A stretch of DNA of 64,000 bases from Prescottella subtropica (GTDB taxonomy: Bacteria; Actinomycetota; Actinomycetes; Mycobacteriales; Mycobacteriaceae). The position numbers and the translations under genes are program-made. The notes under the pieces were generated by a model. It had not been told where the DNA came from. It was given only the letters and a program-made list of their open reading frames with translations, and ran no database searches. Each line of letters begins with the position of its first letter. Positions within the stretch are counted from its first letter, which is position 1. This document shows, in pieces, positions 6,445 to 16,198 of this stretch. The stretch is from positions 124,001 to 188,000 of the forward strand of contig NZ_SKCH01000005.1 in the NCBI RefSeq assembly GCF_005434945.1, in the 5' to 3' direction.

Positions 6445-7658
6445 GTGCGGTGACCGGGAAGGTTCACCGGTTTCGATAGCGTGCCAGGCTGGTGGAATGG
6501 CTGAACGCGTGAAAGTACGCCGGTTGACGCCAGAAGAAGGCCAGCAGTTGCTGCGCCTGGTGCGCCGGGGCGAACCGAAACAGAACAAGAGTGTGGTGCG
6601 GTGGCGGCGGGCGACGATGATCCTGGCGTCAGCCGGCGGAAACTCGGTGCCGGTGATCGCCCGACTCCTCGCCGCGGACGAGGACACGGTGCGGGAAGTG
6701 ATCCACCGGTTCAACAAGATCGGGTTGGCCTGCCTGGACCCTGACTGGGCGGGAGGCCGTCCCCGCCTGCTCGACAGCGACGACGAGGACCGCGTCGTCG
6801 CGACGGCCACCACCCGCCCCGGCAAACTGGACCAGCCCTTCACCTGCTGGTCGATCCGTAAACTCGTCGACTACCTCGCCTCCGCCCCGGCCAGCCCGAT
6901 CCGGATCGGACGCGAAGCCCTGCGCGTCCTGCTGCAACGCCGCGGGATCACCTTCCAGCACACCACGACCTGGAAACAGTCCACCGACCCGGACTTCGAC
7001 ACCAAAATCGACCGGATCGAGGACGTCCTCGACCACCACCCGGATCGGGTGTTCGCCTTCGACGAGTTCGGGCCGCTGGGAATCCGCCCGACCGGCGGAC
7101 ACTGCTGGGCCCGGTCCAGTGCACCGGACCGGTTGCCGGCGAACTATCACCGCACCGAGGGCGTCACCTACTTCCACGGGTGTTACTCCGTCGGCGCCGA
7201 CACCTTGTGGGGTATCAACCACCGCAGGAAGGGCACCGGCAACACCCTCGTCGCGTTGCGGAGCATCCGGGCGGTCTGCCCGGACGGCACCATTTTCGTG
7301 ATCCTGGACAATCTGTCCGCTCACCGTGGCCCGCGGATCCGCCGGTGGGCGGCCCGCCACGACGTCGAGTTGTGTTTCACCCCGACGTACGCGTCGTGGG
7401 CGAATCCGATCGAGGCGCATTTCGGGGTGCTACGCCGGTTCACCCTGGCGAACTCGACCCACCCCAACCATGTGGTCCAGACCCGATGCCTGCACCGTTA
7501 CCTGCGGTGGCGCAACCATCACGCCCGTAACCCCGACGTCCTCGCCGCGCAACGCCGCGAACGTGCCCGGGTCCGCAGCGAGAAAGGCCACCGTTGGGGT
7601 CGGGCCCCCAGTCGGGCGGCATGACGAACACCCCGAAGGTTCCCGGTCACCGCACTAG
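6442..7658 (+). mobile_element. IS630-family insertion sequence, intact
   Basis: A 1.2-kb element bounded by 24-bp inverted repeats at 6442-6465 and 7635-7658. The outer arms begin CTAGTGCGGTGACCGGGAA and differ only near their inner ends. TA dinucleotides at 6443-6444 and 7656-7657 are the target duplication expected for this family. One transposase gene fills the interior. The element sits inside the S1 protease remnant. Confidence 0.9.
6497..7624 (+). CDS. IS630-family transposase
   Basis: A 375-residue DDE transposase. An N-terminal helix-turn-helix region (residues 30-80, including NSVPVIARLLAADEDTVREV) is followed by the catalytic domain: Asp189 in VFAFDEFG, Asp270 in FVILDNLSAH and Glu305 in NPIEAHFGV. 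The 34-residue spacing between the second Asp and the Glu is standard for the family. The C-terminus is basic. No frameshift or internal stop is seen, so the element could be active. It is the only gene in the element. Confidence 0.92.
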   Translation: MAERVKVRRLTPEEGQQLLRLVRRGEPKQNKSVVRWRRATMILASAGGNSVPVIARLLAADEDTVREVIHRFNKIGLACLDPDWAGGRPRLLDSDDEDRVVATATTRPGKLDQPFTCWSIRKLVDYLASAPASPIRIGREALRVLLQRRGITFQHTTTWKQSTDPDFDTKIDRIEDVLDHHPDRVFAFDEFGPLGIRPTGGHCWARSSAPDRLPANYHRTEGVTYFHGCYSVGADTLWGINHRRKGTGNTLVALRSIRAVCPDGTIFVILDNLSAHRGPRIRRWAARHDVELCFTPTYASWANPIEAHFGVLRRFTLANSTHPNHVVQTRCLHRYLRWRNHHARNPDVLAAQRRERARVRSEKGHRWGRAPSRAA

Positions 7659-7798
7659 GTGCATCCCGTGAGCCAGAACCAACATGGCGCGTGCTGTGTG
7701 AGCCAGATCTGCCACTCACGTGGTATTGGCCAGAAGAAGATCGGATTGTCCATAACGTGGAGCCACCTCCGCGGCACCGTCCGAGTTCGTTCAGGTAA
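7656..7798 (+). pseudogene. S1 protease remnant 1, 3' part after the IS
   Basis: When the IS630 and one TA copy are removed, the frame of 6178-6444 continues through 7658 for 47 codons to TAA at 7796-7798, giving a tail that ends VEPPPRHRPSSFR. The tail is rich in Trp, Glu and Pro and is not a normal part of S1 proteases, so it may come from an unrelated gene fused by deletion. Its in-frame continuation shows that the IS landed in an open frame. Confidence 0.5.
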
Positions 7799-7858
7799 GA
7801 CTATCTGAACCCAGTGTGCCAGGGAGACCTACCGGCATCCTCCAGGGCAAGCTGAATA

Positions 7859-7892
7859 CGCGAGGCCCGTTCCCCCTGGGGACGGGCCTCGT
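7859..7892. terminator. Strong hairpin after the protease remnant
   Basis: Arms CGAGGCCCGTTCCC and GGGGACGGGCCTCG pair almost perfectly around a short loop. No T-run follows, as is common for actinobacterial terminators. It lies 60 bp after the protease-remnant stop and before the IS3 remnant. Confidence 0.5.
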
Positions 7893-7940
7893 CGCAAGCT
7901 GGAGCAACGGACTGAACCGTCCCCGGGTCGGTGGCAGGGC

Positions 7941-9023
<1,083 letters not shown>

Positions 9024-9059
9024 CCGACCCTCCACCAAACCCGGGGCTTGACACTGGTG

Positions 9060-9146
9060 TCAGTTGATCTTCACACCGAGTAGGTAGAGCACGTAGACGA
9101 CCTGGCCAGCAACTGGTCCCCAAAAGGCCCAATCTCCTGCTGACAT
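9060..9146 (-). CDS. Short aromatic peptide D2 (28 residues)
   Basis: An ATG at 9146 with a strong ribosome site (GGAGGTGA, 9152-9159) opens a 28-codon gene whose product starts MSAGDWAFWGPVAGQVVYVL. The N-terminal GDW resembles the peptide at 9805-9924, while FWGP resembles peptide H at 10382-10462. It lacks the Cys-loop. The stop codon touches the right end of the IS3 remnant, so the original C-terminus may have been cut off by the insertion. It follows remnant D1 in the same arrangement as the other cassettes. Confidence 0.5.
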   Translation of the reverse strand: MSAGDWAFWGPVAGQVVYVLYLLGVKIN

Positions 9147-9168
9147 TCAACTCACCTCCAATCAAAGA

Positions 9169-9222
9169 GCAGTGTCCGCCGAGGTCACACTGGATCACGG
9201 CCCAGATCGTGCGCCGTCCCAA
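9169..9222 (-). pseudogene. Cys-loop peptide remnant D1
   Basis: The frame reads RRTIWAVIQCDLGGHC, nearly identical to the end of remnant A (RRTIWAVIPCELGGHC). Relative to A it has an extra base before RRTIW and an extra T after the last Cys, which removes the stop. A TTG at 9222 is the only nearby start. Confidence 0.5.
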
Positions 9223-9273
9223 CCGGCGGCAATGGGCATCCGCATCCAGTCACTGGGGCCTCAGGGTTCTCGA

Positions 9274-9300
9274 CCGTCCCGACCCTGTCAGGTCAGGCTA
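9274..9300 (-). promoter_or_regulatory. Conserved motif upstream of peptide cassette D
   Basis: On the minus strand the sequence starting TAGCCTGACCTGACAGG is matched by TAGCCTGAGCTGGACAGG at 9971-9988, also upstream of a peptide cassette on the same strand. TAGCCT fits a -10 hexamer (TAnnnT). Conservation beside two decayed cassettes suggests a shared promoter or operator. Confidence 0.4.
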
Positions 9301-9485
9301 GACCTCAGCGATGACCGAACGGAAGGTTCGGATGGTCGTCCGCGGCAGCCGGCGATCGGAAGATCCGCTATCCCTCCTGCCGGACCGGTCACTGGGTCCA
9401 GCCAGATCGTCGGGTCATCCACCACGACTCATGCGCACGAAAGTGCCAGTTGCGGCGCGATAGTTGACGCCCCTCCGCTACCGCA

Positions 9486-9508
9486 CCCCTGCCGATCTTC
9501 GGCAGGGG
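9486..9508. terminator. Perfect 10-bp hairpin
   Basis: Arms CCCCTGCCGA and TCGGCAGGGG pair exactly around TCT. It lies in poorly coding sequence just before protease remnant 2, so what it terminates is unclear. Confidence 0.4.
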
Positions 9509-9521
9509 TCCACTCGGCCAG

Positions 9522-9747
9522 ATGGGGCACGCAATCGACGTAGCCCTGTACGCCTCGGCACATCAGCTCGTTCGCCATCGCCCTGGGCGGGGACTCGGGT
9601 GGTCCGGCCTACATCGACAACAACTACGGGAAGATCGTCGGCATGGTCGCAGGACCGGGAGAGTGCATCTCGATCCACGCAGTGCTGTCGGAGATCGCGT
9701 CCGGGACCAACCCCGTTGGCAAGGGGCTGGTCGTCACCAACAACTGA
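9522..9747 (+). pseudogene. Trypsin-like (S1) protease remnant 2
   Basis: In one frame IDVALYAS resembles the catalytic-Asp strand of S1 proteases. A frame change later, ISSFAIALGGDSGGPAY carries the catalytic Ser, followed by KIVGMVAGPGECIS and a normal-looking C-terminus ending in TGA at 9745-9747. The His region, pro-region and signal peptide are absent. This is a second, independently decayed relative of the remnant at 6178. Confidence 0.6.
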
Positions 9748-9753
9748 TCGCAC

Positions 9754-9796
9754 GACAGCGGACCAGCAGTCCGTAGCTTGGAGCTGGTCCGCTGTC
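9754..9796. terminator. Bidirectional hairpin between protease remnant 2 and peptide E
   Basis: Arms GACAGCGGACCAGC (9754-9767) and GCTGGTCCGCTGTC (9783-9796) are exact 14-bp inverted repeats between two convergent reading frames. Confidence 0.7.
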
Positions 9797-9804
9797 GGTT
9801 CCTG

Positions 9805-9924
9805 TCAGCAGTTGGTGCCGCCGAGCCAGCATGGCATCGCCTCGATCGTACGCTGCCAGTCCCACTCGCTGAAGAACGGCGCTGGCATCAGCCACACGAA
9901 CCACGGCCAATCTCCTCCACGCAT
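9805..9924 (-). CDS. Cys-loop short peptide E (39 residues)
   Basis: An ATG at 9924 with GGAGG at 9933-9937 opens a 39-codon gene. The product begins MRGGDWPWFVWLMPAPFFS, passes through EWDWQRTIEAM and ends PCWLGGTNC (Cys32, Cys39, spaced by six). It links the two subtypes: the EW-RTI part matches remnants A and D1, and P-x3-WL-P-x3-FS and PCWLGG match peptide B. Seven Trp or Phe in the first 23 residues make it strongly aromatic and probably membrane-active. A hairpin terminator follows at 9754-9796. Confidence 0.6.
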   Translation of the reverse strand: MRGGDWPWFVWLMPAPFFSEWDWQRTIEAMPCWLGGTNC

Positions 9925-9939
9925 GTCGACCACCTCCAA

Positions 9940-9966
9940 TCAGGAGCAATGTCCGCCAAGGCCGTA
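9940..9966 (-). pseudogene. Cys-loop peptide remnant upstream of E
   Basis: Only the last codons survive: YGLGGHCS and a stop at 9940-9942, just before the ribosome site of peptide E. The shared TAGCCTGA motif (9971-9988) is now almost adjacent, so most of this first peptide was deleted. Confidence 0.4.
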
Positions 9967-10027
9967 CCGACCTGTCCAGCTCAGGCTAGGCCCTGGAGCG
10001 TCCCGAGTTCGATATCTCGTCGACAGT

Positions 10028-10051
10028 CACCGGCGGTAATACTGGTGAGGC
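10028..10051 (+). repeat. 24-bp near-identical repeat, copy 2
   Basis: Matches 5843-5866 at 22 of 24 positions. Read in the esterase frame it would end H-R-R-stop-Y-W-stop, so it looks like the decayed 3' tip of a second esterase copy upstream of peptide F. Confidence 0.55.
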
Positions 10052-10052
10052 T

Positions 10053-10085
10053 GTGGTCCTCTGCAACGCAGGCGGACACTGCCAC
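10053..10085 (+). pseudogene. Cys-loop peptide remnant upstream of F
   Basis: The stretch VVLCNAGGHCH keeps only the Cys-x5-Cys end of a first peptide, followed by the ribosome site of peptide F. The frame has no stop nearby. Confidence 0.4.
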
Positions 10086-10105
10086 CGAGAGGAGGTGTTT
10101 CTCCG

Positions 10106-10216
10106 ATGGACTTCCCCTGGATCTACTCGCTGTTGCCGGCAGTCTTGTTCTCGCCCGAAACACGGCAATGGATCGCCCAGAACTGGCCGTGCTCGTTGGG
10201 TAGCTACTGCCGCTGA
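10106..10216 (+). CDS. Cys-loop short peptide F (36 residues)
   Basis: An ATG at 10106 preceded by GAGAGGAGGTG (10087-10097) opens a 36-codon gene. The product begins MDFPWIYSLLPAVLFS and ends WPCSLGSYCR with Cys29 and Cys35. It is the same length as peptides B and G and aligns with both without gaps, which is strong evidence that these tiny frames are real genes. It converges on the three-gene set I-H-G, with a weak hairpin between them at 10228-10253. Confidence 0.65.
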   Translation: MDFPWIYSLLPAVLFSPETRQWIAQNWPCSLGSYCR

Positions 10217-10227
10217 AATCGCCAGCA

Positions 10228-10253
10228 GGCCAGCATGAGTCTCGTGCCTGGCC
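10228..10253. terminator. Weak hairpin between convergent peptide genes
   Basis: Arms GGCCAGCA and TGCCTGGCC form a near-perfect stem between the stops of peptide F (10216) and peptide I (10271). Confidence 0.35.
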
Positions 10254-10270
10254 ACTGTTGTCGTCGGCCC

Positions 10271-10360
10271 CTACCAGGGGAGGTAGCCGGTGGTCACCCA
10301 GGCACGATAGAGGTCGTAGATGTGACCGATGTGGCCGAAGTAGAAACTCCAGAGATCCAC
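10271..10360 (-). CDS. Short aromatic peptide I (29 residues)
   Basis: A GTG at 10360, 8 bases after GGAAGGGAG, opens a 29-codon gene. The product begins MDLWSFYFGHIGHIYDLY and ends in PW. It has no Cys. The order W-x-F-x-x-G and the following IY-LY resemble peptide D2 (W-A-F-W-G, VY-LY). An overlapping ATG at 10370 in another frame gives a Ser/Thr-rich product that looks non-coding. It is the last gene of the G-H-I run. Confidence 0.45.
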   Translation of the reverse strand: MDLWSFYFGHIGHIYDLYRAWVTTGYLPW

Positions 10361-10381
10361 TCGCGCATCTCCCTTCCCCGC

Positions 10382-10462
10382 TCATCCGAATGTCCGGTAC
10401 CACCATGCGATCACCGCCGTGATGGCGATACCGGGCGGTCCCCAGAATCCGGGATCCAGCAT
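10382..10462 (-). CDS. Short aromatic peptide H (26 residues)
   Basis: An ATG at 10462 follows GAGGAGACGATCGAG, only 15 bases after the stop of peptide G. The product begins MLDPGFWGPPGIAITAVIAW and ends RTFG; residues 10-20 could span part of a membrane. FWGP is shared with peptide D2. Position, ribosome site and compositional resemblance support a real gene. Confidence 0.5.
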   Translation of the reverse strand: MLDPGFWGPPGIAITAVIAWWYRTFG

Positions 10463-10477
10463 CTCGATCGTCTCCTC

Positions 10478-10588
10478 TCAGGGGCAGTAGCCGCCCGCCC
10501 AGCACGGTGCGTTGTACAGGATCCAGACGCGTACATCGTCGGGGACGAATCCGTAGGGCAGGAGCCACCAGATCGGCGGGAAGTCCAT
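10478..10588 (-). CDS. Cys-loop short peptide G (36 residues)
   Basis: An ATG at 10588 preceded by GGGAGGTGA (10597-10605) opens a 36-codon gene whose product begins MDFPPIWWLLPYGFVP and ends APCWAGGYCP. It has the same length and the same Cys29/Cys35 as B and F. It lies 56 bp downstream of the N-oxygenase gene on the same strand, with no obvious terminator between, so it may be co-transcribed with the pap-aurF operon. It is followed immediately by peptides H and I. Confidence 0.65.
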   Translation of the reverse strand: MDFPPIWWLLPYGFVPDDVRVWILYNAPCWAGGYCP

Positions 10589-10644
10589 CCGAAATCACCT
10601 CCCAACAGCTCCCGACCTGCACACACGGCAATCACGGTGACCGT

Positions 10645-11634
10645 TCACCACTGGTACGGCACCTCGCCGGTGACGCCGAGGTCGTCGCACAGCCGGCGGA
10701 TGGCGCTGCAGTCCTGGACGAGTTTGCGGCGTCCGGTGTCGTGGGCGGCGTCGGCGACCATTGCCGCCCCGTCCCGGACGTTTTCCGTCTCGAATATCGT
10801 CGACCAGGTGGACCAGTCGTTCGCCTCGAACGCCTCGAGTCCGGACGCCAACCCGCCCAACAGGATTCGACGGTCGTCGCCGCCGAGGCGTTCGTAGACG
10901 ATGGTGAGGAGTTCCGCGGCGATCGACGAATGACAGTATTCGTCGCGGCGGTGCAGCACCACCGTCGCCCGATTCACCGGTTGGACGTCCTCGTCGTCGG
11001 TCATCAACCCCAGATACGAGCTGATCGACGTCTCCGCGACCGTCGTGAACGCCAGCGACGTCAACGCCGCCTCCCGCGGCGACCCTGCCGCCGTGACCGC
11101 CGCCAGATGCCGGCGCACCGTCGGCCCGTACGGCAGCCGCGCCTCCGGCAACTGCCAGCCCCGCCGCCGCCGGGTGAGCGCACTCGCATTCAGGTGCATC
11201 AGCGTGTGGTACTGCTCGTCGACCATCGCCTGCAACGTCGCCACCGTCAACGCGTCCCCGAGTCCGGTGCCGAACGCGTCCTGCGACAGCAGCCGGAACC
11301 CCGGATTGACCACGTACTGTTCGACGTCCATCACGTTCTTGTTGTAGGCGATCCACGCCCACGCCAGCAGCCGCGCCCGCACCTCCTCACCCAATCGGGT
11401 GAAGCGGTCGTCGTCGGCGAACGGGGTCAACGCCACCGGATAGTCGTCGCGCCCCGGATCGAACAGGGCATCGAGGTCGGGTTCCTTGTGTTTGACGGTT
11501 GCCCGTTTCGGCCAGCTGCGACCCAACGCCCGGATCACCGCGCTCTCGGCCGGGTCCCCGGGGTCGAACGGCGGCAGCGACGGCAACCGCAGCAGCGTCT
11601 CCTGCTCGGCCGCGCCGTCCCCGACACCGGTCAT
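10645..11634 (-). CDS. AurF/CmlI/ObaC-like diiron N-oxygenase
   Basis: A 329-residue helical diiron protein. All seven iron ligands of AurF can be placed: Glu105 (DVEQY), Glu140 and His143 (VDEQYHTL), Glu201 (AETS), His228 (VLHRRDEYCH), Glu232 and His235. Spacing matches AurF almost residue for residue (from memory: 101, 136, 139, 196, 223, 227, 230). AurF-type enzymes oxidise aryl amines to nitro groups. The ATG at 11634 overlaps the papC stop (TGATG); a GTG at 11637 is possible. As the last gene of the pap operon it should act on p-aminophenylalanine, p-aminophenylpyruvate or a derivative. A PABA substrate is less likely because no PabC-type lyase gene is present. Confidence 0.85.
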   Translation of the reverse strand: MTGVGDGAAEQETLLRLPSLPPFDPGDPAESAVIRALGRSWPKRATVKHKEPDLDALFDPGRDDYPVALTPFADDDRFTRLGEEVRARLLAWAWIAYNKNVMDVEQYVVNPGFRLLSQDAFGTGLGDALTVATLQAMVDEQYHTLMHLNASALTRRRRGWQLPEARLPYGPTVRRHLAAVTAAGSPREAALTSLAFTTVAETSISSYLGLMTDDEDVQPVNRATVVLHRRDEYCHSSIAAELLTIVYERLGGDDRRILLGGLASGLEAFEANDWSTWSTIFETENVRDGAAMVADAAHDTGRRKLVQDCSAIRRLCDDLGVTGEVPYQW

Positions 11635-12487
11635 CACGCCTCACCTCCCCGCAGCTGCTCGAACAGTTCCGCGCACAGCTCCCGGTAGCCGGTGGCCCGG
11701 TCGCCGAGCGGGGCGAGCGCGTCCGCCATCACCGCCGCGAACGCCGCCTCGTCACCGACGGCCGTCGACAGCCGGGTCACCGCCCCCGACAGGGCTTTCC
11801 GGGCGTCGTCGGCGGCCGGGTTCCCGGCCTGGATATCGTGATACACCTCCGGGGTGCCGGAGGCGACCCGCGCCAGCAGCGCCGACAACAACCGATGCGG
11901 TGGGGGAGCCGTCGCCGCCACTGTGTCCGGATCCGCGCCGAGTTCGGCGAGCGCCAGCCCGAACGCGAGCACCGCCGCATGCGTGAGCGCCTGCGTCGCC
12001 GCCGACACCCGATCGTGCTCACCGGCCCCGACCCGCACCACCCGGCCACCCCACGACGCCACCCGCGTCAGGAATGTCTCCACCGGCGGCCCACCCCGGT
12101 GCACGACAGCCGCCACCGGACGGCCCGCCATCCCCAGCGCCGGCGCGAACATCGGATTGATCCCTACCGCCGGACGCCGCGCCGCACACAACACTTCGTG
12201 GATCCGGGTCTTCACCGACAGCGTCTCCACCAGCAACACCCCCGGAGCCAGCAGGCCGTCGAGCACCGGGACCGCGTCGACCGCCACCTGCTCCGGCACC
12301 GCCAACACCACCACGGACGCCTCCGCCAGCACCGCCCGCACCGGCTCCGGCGGCGCCGTCACATCCCCGGCCACGACCCCGCCGCCCGCCACCCGGTCCA
12401 CCACGGTCACCGGCGTCCCGTCGCCGCGCAGCAGCCCCACCAGCAGCGACCCGACCGCGCCGCCCCCGACCACCACGACCGGCCCGG

Positions 12488-12491
<4 letters not shown>
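11634..12491 (-). CDS. papC: PapC-like 4-amino-4-deoxyprephenate dehydrogenase
   Basis: A 285-residue TyrA-fold dehydrogenase. The N-terminal Rossmann motif is VVVVGGGAVGSLLVGLL; VDRVAGGGV provides the acidic residue at the end of strand 2. The family segment SVKTRIHEVL and INPMFAPALGM match the prephenate dehydrogenase active-site region, in which the His after the Lys-Thr pair is conserved. The start is GTG at 12491, overlapping the papA stop by 4 bases; the frame extends further upstream but only as a shadow of papA. In PapC/CmlC the reaction is oxidative decarboxylation of 4-amino-4-deoxyprephenate to p-aminophenylpyruvate. Context points to PapC and not housekeeping TyrA. Confidence 0.8.
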
Positions 12492-14593
<2,102 letters not shown>

Positions 14594-14599
14594 GACCGC

Positions 14600-14971
14600 T
14601 CACCCCGCCGCACGGGGCGCGTCACCGCCCGACCCGATGACCACGTCCTCGACGCGGCACGTCTCGGCGATCAGCACGTCGTACAGCAGGTGCAGGAACT
14701 CCGGTGACAGCCCGTACTGCCGCGCGAACCGGTCCGCCCGGGCGTGCACGACATCCACCCGCTGCGGCTGCATCATCGGAATCCGATCGCGCCGCTTGAC
14801 CTCCGCGATCCGCACGCACACGTCGATCCGTGCCCGCACCGCGTCCAGCAACACGGCGTCGATCGCATCCAACTCGGCCCGCAACCGGGACAGACCCGAC
14901 TGATCCACCGAGAGGGTATCCGTCACGATTCCTGAGGTGTTGGCCCTCACGGGGCCCCCGGTGTCGTCCAT
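14600..14971 (-). CDS. papB: PapB-like 4-amino-4-deoxychorismate mutase
   Basis: A 123-residue AroQ-fold mutase. The first helix, LRAELDAIDAVLLDAVRARI, gives the Arg and Asp of the active site. The central VCVRIAEVKRR supplies the Arg-Lys pair, and the last helix is LHLLYDVLIAETCRVED. MMQPQRVDVV replaces the usual xxxRExxv stretch of housekeeping chorismate mutases, as in PapB/CmlD. The start at 14971 is preferred because GAGGTGG lies 6-12 bases upstream; a frame to 15031 exists without a ribosome site. It is the first gene of the four-gene operon. Confidence 0.82.
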   Translation of the reverse strand: MDDTGGPVRANTSGIVTDTLSVDQSGLSRLRAELDAIDAVLLDAVRARIDVCVRIAEVKRRDRIPMMQPQRVDVVHARADRFARQYGLSPEFLHLLYDVLIAETCRVEDVVIGSGGDAPRAAG

Positions 14972-15244
14972 ACGCCACCTCGCTCTACCTCTGGGACCGA
15001 TACGCAGATTCGGCGAAACAAGTTCGTTCACCGAAACGTCGTGTCAGCCACGTCTGCCAGCTGCGTGCGTTCTCTCCATCATGTCACGCGTGCGAAGGGG
15101 GAGCGAACGATCACCCGATCTCGTCAACGGCATCGCACAGTTCCGTGACGGAGTGATCACAACCCGCACAATGTGTCCGAATTACGTTGCGCCACAACCA
15201 CTCGTCAGGTATTTGACACGAACCGTTTCCGCCCGGAAACAGCT
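14972..15244. other. Intergenic region upstream of the pap operon
   Basis: A 270-bp gap of lower GC than its surroundings, holding the pap promoter and the rbpA 3' end. No clear -35/-10 pair or dyad stands out by eye, and no small gene with a good ribosome site was found. Confidence 0.4.
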
Positions 15245-15276
15245 CGGCGCCGCCACGGAAAACCGTGACGGCGCCG
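15245..15276 (-). terminator. rbpA terminator hairpin
   Basis: Arms CGGCGCCGCCACGG and CCGTGACGGCGCCG pair with one mismatch around AAAA, 22 bp past the rbpA stop on the minus strand. Confidence 0.75.
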
Positions 15277-15298
15277 AACCGGAAAACTCGGGCAGCGA

Positions 15299-15637
15299 CT
15301 ACGCGCCCCGACGCTTGGCCTTCAACAGATCCAAACGCTCCTTCAACAACTCCTCGAGCTCCGCCACCGAACGACGCTCGAGCAGCATGTCCCAATGCGT
15401 CCGCGGCGGCTTCACCTTCTTCGTCTCCGGCGCCGCCCCCTCCAACAACGTGCCCTCGAGACCGTTCTTGCACATCCACGTACCCGGAATCTCGGCCTCG
15501 TCGGCGAACGGAACGTCGAACTCCTCACCGTTGTCACACCGGTACCGGGCCATCCGACGGGGAGCCAGATCGTGATCACGATCCGTCTCGTAACTCACCG
15601 CACCGAGTCGACTACCTCGAAGTACGCGATCCGCCAT
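15299..15637 (-). CDS. rbpA: RNA polymerase-binding protein RbpA
   Basis: A 112-residue RbpA. N-terminal MADRVLRGSRLGAVSYETDR, then the RbpA core MARYRCDNGEEFDVPFADEAE, IPGTWMCKNG, and the C-terminal sigma-interaction helix WDMLLERRSVAELEELLKER are all present, with the two Cys of the core domain. RbpA binds RNA polymerase and the principal sigma factor in actinobacteria and helps open-complex formation. The ATG at 15637 is used; codons further upstream are Arg-rich. A strong terminator follows at 15245-15276. Confidence 0.95.
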   Translation of the reverse strand: MADRVLRGSRLGAVSYETDRDHDLAPRRMARYRCDNGEEFDVPFADEAEIPGTWMCKNGLEGTLLEGAAPETKKVKPPRTHWDMLLERRSVAELEELLKERLDLLKAKRRGA

Positions 15638-15807
15638 GGTGTGTCCTCTCCTCGTTCTTCCACCGCGCCAAGTTCGCCAGGAGCGGCTCACCGAGCGTGC
15701 ACAACCCTCTCAACGTGCCGGACACCCGAAACGTTCCCGGACCGCCCGCACACGCGGCCGCACCATCCTACCGGCCCCGAACCCCACCACCAGTAAGGTG
15801 GTCGACC

Positions 15808-16140
15808 ATGGCACCCGCGTCCCGCACCTCCGTCTCCTGCGCATGGTGCGGACGCGACGTCGCCCCCACCGGACTCGGCCGCCGCCGCCGCTACTGCCGG
15901 CAATCCTGCCGCCAACGCGCCTACGAACAACGCAACACCCTCAAAGACACCACCATCCCCGCCGACGCCGTCATCCTCACCCCCACCGAAGCCGGCGCCC
16001 TCTCCGACCGCATGTTCGAACTCCGCTGCGCCGCCGAAGACATCGCCACCGCCGTCGCCGAAAACGCCGACCCCACCGAACTCGCCACCCTCGCCGACCG
16101 CCTCGTCACCATGGCCCGCGACGCCGAACGCTTCCGCTGA
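15808..16140 (+). CDS. Small zinc-ribbon protein
   Basis: A 110-residue protein with a Cys-rich head: CAWCGRDV, then RRYCRQSCRQRAYEQRN, i.e. Cys-x2-Cys and Cys-x3-Cys as in a treble-clef zinc site. The basic helix after the second pair could contact nucleic acid. The C-terminal half is an acidic helix. The family is common in actinobacteria but I know no function. The ATG follows AAGGTGG. It is divergent from rbpA and 58 bp before the kinase gene. Confidence 0.7.
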   Translation: MAPASRTSVSCAWCGRDVAPTGLGRRRRYCRQSCRQRAYEQRNTLKDTTIPADAVILTPTEAGALSDRMFELRCAAEDIATAVAENADPTELATLADRLVTMARDAERFR

Positions 16141-16198
16141 ACCACCCCCGTCACTACCGTGGAAGTACCCCAGGGGAGACCAGTCGGGAGGTGATCCC

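Noticed and set aside
10260-10370. ATG at 10370 as the start of a peptide in another frame
   Set aside because: It gives a Ser/Thr-rich product without resemblance to the other peptides, whereas GTG at 10360 gives an aromatic peptide resembling D2.
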